Origin: Hippasteria phrygiana
Taxonomy: Eukaryota > Echinodermata > Asteroidea > Valvatida > Goniasteridae
Direction of reading: 5' to 3'
NCBI GenBank assembly: GCA_037893225.1
Contig: JAZGUH010000142.1
Coordinates: 186,001-250,000, forward strand
Length of the DNA: 64,000 bases
Numbering within the stretch: position 1 is the stretch's first letter; each line of letters begins with the position of its first letter. The position numbers and the translations under genes were made by a program. Of this stretch, positions 59,570-64,000 are shown piece by piece. The notes beneath the pieces are model-generated. The model saw only the letters and a list, made by a program, of their open reading frames with translations. It made no database searches and was not told the origin of the DNA.

Positions 59570-61388
59570 TAATAATAATAATAATACAAGCATTTGTAAA
59601 GCGCCATCTATCTATGTAGACATATTCCGAGGCGCTTGAAGAAAAGAAACTGTCCAGAACTCTACAAATAATTAAATATACATGTACATGTATGTATACT
59701 TGAAACAAAACCAGCAATCTAATTATAAGTTGAGTTAAACAGGAATGTTTTAAGAAGGCATTTGAAGGTATGTAAAGATTGACAGCTACGAATTTCCTGA
59801 GGCAAAGAGTTCCATAGAGTGGGCGCCGTAACTGAGAAGGCATAGTCCCCATACGATGTTCTAGTTCTTGGTGTCACAAGAAGATGTTTGTCAGATGACC
59901 TTAGGTGGCGATTAGGGGAATACTTGGTGAAGAGATCCTGCAGATATGTTGGTGCGCTGTCATTGAGGGCTTTCCAGGTAAGTAGGATTATTTTGAAGGC
60001 AACCCTCTGTTTGACTGGAAGCCAGTGAAGATTTCTCAGGACTGGAGTAATGTGGTCAAATTTCCGTGTTCGGGATAAGACACGAGCCGCAGTGTTTTGA
60101 ACATGTTGAAGTTTGCACATGAGAGTGTTGGTGATTCCAAACAGAAGTGAGTTGCCATTATCCAACCTTGATGTTACGAGAGCATGGATAAGGATGGCAG
60201 CCGACTCATCAGTCAGGATTCGGCGGATGCTGTTGATGTTTCTAATATGGTAGTATGACGTTTGGCAAACTTTCTTGACATGCGATTCCATTGACATCGT
60301 GCTGTCAAACATGATGCCAAGATTACGTGCAGTCGTAGAACGTTGAATATTAGAAGTCCCAAATTGCATCTGGTTGCATCTGATTTTATCCTGGCTACGT
60401 TTGGAAGTGATAATTAGAAGTTCGGTCTTGTCGTCGTTAAATTTTAATTTATTCCTGGTCATCCATTGCTTAAGATCACGAACACATTGTTCAATACGCT
60501 GTCTCACGGAATGTTCGTCGTCTTGGTTTCCTAGATGAAACGATCCATATATCTGTGTGTCGTCTGCATAGCAATGAACTTGAAGTTGATGCCTCCGTAC
60601 AATAGCGGCAATAGGCTCGGAGTATATTGTGAAGAATAAGGGACCTAATACTGATCCTTGAGGGACGCCAGAAGAAAGTGAGATGGGAGATGATAAAGAT
60701 CCATTGATGTTTACAGTCTGTGTTCGATGACATATATATGATCTAATCCATTGCAGGGCTGGACCAGTAACACCGATGCACTGAAGGCGGTGGAATAAAA
60801 CATCATAGTCTATAGTGTCGAATGCTGCAGAGAGATCAAGGAGAACAAGAAACACACCACGCTTATCGTCAACTGCCCGGAGAATATCGTTCTTAACTCT
60901 TAGAAGAGCAGTCTCTGTTCCATGATGTTTTCTATACGCAGATTGCAATGGTTCATGTAGATTGTGTTCAGTCAGATGATCAGTAATTTGGGAATAAACA
61001 ACCTTCTCTATTACTTTGGATATGAATGAAAGGTTGGATACGGGACGAAAGTTCTTGAGGTTTTCAGGATCGAGGGTGGGTTTCTTCAGCAGAGGAGTCA
61101 CCAGGGCATTTCTAAATTGCTGTGGGAATTTAGAAGATTGAAGAGACAGGTTGACAATTTTGGAGATAACTGGAGTCAAAATATTCAGATTGTTCTTCAG
61201 GAGCCAGGTAGGAATCGGATCCAAATCGCACGTCTTTGATGGTGATGATTTGATGATTTTCCTGATTTCCTCATCCAGAGCTGGTGTGAATTCTTCCAAT
61301 GGTGTAATATCAGAGTGAGATGACTCGGTGGTATACGGCTGCATACAATCTAGATCGCGGTCAAGATTATTACGAATGTTCCGAATCT
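59570..61388 (-). mobile_element. 5'-truncated L2/CR1-type LINE in the satellite
   Basis: On the minus strand it runs from a truncated 5' end at 61388 to a 3' tail of TTATTA units at 59570-59585, preceded by a GGCGCTTTACAAATGC-type end seen in L2 elements. The satellite resumes in register at both sides, so it inserted into an existing array. No clear target duplication is visible (at most one or two bases). Confidence 0.9.
59719..61388 (-). CDS. LINE reverse transcriptase, 5' partial
   Basis: The frame is open from the truncated 5' end through 61344 (first Met) to the stop at 59719. From that Met it has 541 residues without a break. RT blocks are present: NFRPVSNLSFISKVIEK (98-114), the catalytic Asp in LLDLSAAFDTID (168-179), SGVPQGSVLGPLFF (225-238) and YADDTQIY (259-266). 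The C-terminal LWNSLP block is also intact. The endonuclease domain is missing through truncation, so it cannot move by itself. The uninterrupted frame indicates a recent insertion. Confidence 0.93.
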
Positions 61389-63213
61389 TCCTATTTACCT
61401 TCTTTTCTGCAATTTTCAGGACAACTTCTTTCTCGATTGAAAATGAAAAAATGGCAAGGCTAACCTCTTATGATTTTTGCCAATTTTGGCAAAAAAATTG
61501 CATTTTCTATATTTGTTTGAAAATGTTTCCAGAAACATCTCGGAGTGCCAGAAACCTGTTATTCATCCTATTTAACTTCTTTTCTGCAATTTTAAGGACA
61601 ACTTCTTTCTCGATTGAAAATGAAAAAATGGCTAGGCTAACCCCTTATGATTTTTGCAAATTTTGGCCAAAAAATGGCATTTTCTATATTTGTTTGAAAA
61701 CGTTTCCAGAAACATCTCGGAGTGCCAGAAACCTGTTATTCATCCTATTTACCTTCTTTTCTGCAATTTTAAGGACAACTTCTTTCTCGATTGAAAATGA
61801 AAAAATGGCTAGGCTAACCCCTTATGATTTTTGCCAATTTTGGCCTAAAATGGTCTTTTCTCATTTGGATCGAAAATGTTTCCAGAGACATCTAGGAGTG
61901 CCAGAAACCTGTTATTCATCCTATTTAACTTCTTTTCTGCAATTTTCAGGACAATTTCTTTCTCGATTGAAAATGAAAAAATGGCAAGGCTAACTAACCT
62001 CTTATGATTTTTGCCAATTTTGGCAAAAAAATTGCATTTTCTATATTTGTTTGAAAATGTTTCCAGAAACATCTCGGAGTGCCAGAAACCTGTTATTCAT
62101 CCTATTTAACTTCTTTTCTGCAATTTTCAGGACAACTTCTTTCTCGATTGAAAATGAAAAAATGGCTAGGCTAACCCCTTATGATTTTTGCCAATTTTGG
62201 CCTAAAATTGTATTTTCTCATTTGGATCGAAAATGTTTCCAGAGACATCTAGGAGTGCCAGAAACCCGTTATTCATCCAATTTACCTTCTTTTCTGCAAT
62301 TTTCAGACAATTTCTTTCTCGATTGAAAATGAAAAAATGGCTAGGCTAACCCCTTATGATTTTTGCCAATTTTGGCCTAAAATGGTCTTTTCTCATTTGG
62401 ATCGAAAATGTTTCCAGAGACATCTAGGAGTGCCAGAAACCTGTTATTCATCCAATTTTCTTTCTCGATTGAAAATGAAAAAATGGCTAGGCTAACCCCT
62501 TATGATTTTTGCCAATTTTGGCAAAAAAATTGCATTTTCTATATTTGTTTGAAAATGTTTCCAGAAACATCTCGGAGTGCCAGAAACCTGTTATTCATCC
62601 TATTTAACTTCTTTTCTGCAATTTTCAGGACAACTTCTTTCTCGATTGAAAATGAAAAAATGGCTAGGCTAACCCCTTAAGATTTTTGCAAATTTTGGCA
62701 AAAAAATTGCATTTTCTATATTTGTTTGAAAACGTTTCCAGAAACATCTCGGAGTGCCAGAAACCTGTTATTCATCCTATTTAACTTCTTTTCTGCAATT
62801 TTCAGGACAACTTCTTTCTCGATTGAAAATGAAAAAATGGCTAGGCTAACCACTTATGATTTTTGCCAATTTTGGCCTAAAATTGTATTTTCTCATTTGG
62901 ATCGAAAATGTTTCCAGAGACATCTAGGAGTGCCAGAAACCTGTTATTCATCCAATTTACCTTCTTTTCTGCAATTTTCAGGACAATTTCTTTCTCGATT
63001 GAAAATGAAAAAATGGCTAGGCTAACCCCTTATGATTTTTGCCAATTTTGGCCTAAAATGGTCTTTTCTCATTTGGATTGAAATGTTTCCAGAGACATCT
63101 AGGAGTGTCAGAAATCCGTTATTCATCCAATTTACCTTCTTTTCTGCAATTTTCAGGACAATTTCTTTCTCGATTAAATATGAAAAAATGGCAAGGCTAA
63201 CCCCTTATGATTT
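61389..63213. repeat. satellite array, part 2
   Basis: About ten to eleven monomers of the same satellite. Blocks are near copies of blocks in part 1: about 61389-62270 corresponds to 55714-56595 (offset 5675, sharing a rare AACTAACC insertion). About 62280-62490 corresponds to 57485-57695 (offset 4795, sharing a shortened monomer). The right edge is abrupt. Confidence 0.94.
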
Positions 63214-64000
63214 CACTGTTTTATTTAGGTATTAATTAGTAAGCAAAATATTCAACAAATAAAAGCAAGGAATATATTCACATAATACCGAGATTGATCA
63301 ATTCTAGTGAGCATTTTTAAACTGTACACTACGACTGGCGTTAGCCGCCTATCACCAATTCTACCTCTGGTGTATTCGTCACCTAAAAATACATATTTAG
63401 TAATTTGACGAATGCTAATAATGTACGGATATTATTGTTGGCCGTTTCTTACCGAGGGCCAATGTCAACAAGGTTTGGCAAATTGAATAAGTTATTGTTA
63501 CTTAATTTGCCAAAAAAGAACATTTACACTGTCACCAATATTGCAAAAGGGTTCCATATTCGGTGCATGTTCAGTTAAGGGTAAACACTAAAAAACTGAT
63601 AGTGACTAAGACCGAGACCGAGACCAGGAGATTCGAAGCCTAAACTGAGACCAAGATCTTTAGGTCTGCGACTGCAAGACTTTTCGGTTACATTACATAA
63701 TAGAACAATAAAGCAAGAATCAAAACAACGGGTTAAAAGTAATGCAGTAAGGCAAATCAGGAGTTACATGTACCTTTGCTGTTTTTGAAAACGAGAGTCA
63801 CTATTATTTCAGGCACTTACAAATAGACTTTATATCTTCAGGAGTTACGCTTTTAGGCAAGTACATGTACGCTAACATGTATGCATTAGCAGTGTTATGG
63901 CTGAAGATCAGTTGGCTTCAATGAAAAAAGTAAAGGCTTGAATTTTTCAGGTCTTGGGTCTGAGACCGGCAAAATGTCAAACCTCAAGAGACCGAGACCG
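63214..64000. other. non-coding stretch, nothing recognised
   Basis: AT-rich with short AGACCGAGACCGAGACC runs near 63610 and again at the very end. No gene recognised. Confidence 0.45.

Noticed and set aside
53190..63235. Series of 60-220 codon plus-strand open frames repeating a FPETSRSARNLL-type peptide
   Set aside because: They come from a satellite whose monomer length is near 174 (58 codons) and lacks stops in one frame. Frames break wherever a monomer has a one-base indel, and no start or splice pattern supports translation.

Overview
The window is animal nuclear DNA, most likely from a marine invertebrate, possibly a deuterostome such as an echinoderm. Its genes are split by GT-AG introns. 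One of them is a class II CPD photolyase. The sequence also holds many DNA-transposon remnants, L2/CR1-type LINE pieces, tRNA-derived SINEs, long homopolymer C/G tracts and a large satellite array. No bacterial features are visible. The species cannot be fixed from sequence alone.

Layout: 1-12,500 is a repeat-rich block built from a 3.26 kb tandem duplication, a diverged third copy and inverted GC-rich modules. It carries six tRNA-Arg genes with four different arginine anticodons (ACG, TCT, ACG, TCT, TCG, CCT). 12,500-17,500 is non-coding and holds four short transposons. 17,544-18,950 (minus) encodes an acidic coiled-coil protein ending in a CaaX box. 19,000-25,600 is non-coding and contains hairpins, inverted repeats and MITEs. 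25,612-27,624 (plus) encodes an unrecognised protein with an MGC lipidation start; a small last exon is needed to complete it. 27,700-29,900 holds a MITE and two SINE copies arranged as an inversion. 30,005-33,653 (minus) is a six-exon DUF1349-family gene. 34,390-34,770 is an array of CTCF-like motifs facing each other, followed by a 511 bp element with a 9 bp target duplication.

37,843-52,443 (plus) is a complete ten-exon class II photolyase gene of 529 codons. Its introns carry a 3.8 kb piggyBac element (itself split by a 1.16 kb element), a hAT MITE, a piggyBac-type MITE, LINE relics and foldback repeats. 53,190-63,213 is a satellite of about 174 bp per monomer, interrupted by a 5'-truncated L2/CR1 LINE whose reverse transcriptase frame is still open. 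The last 800 bases show nothing recognisable.

The host genes are unrelated neighbours, not an operon. The most unusual features are the arginine-only anticodon variation in duplicated tRNA genes, the CTCF-like array, the perfect 42 bp-arm palindrome, the hairpin train near 24.6-24.9 kb, and the mosaic satellite.
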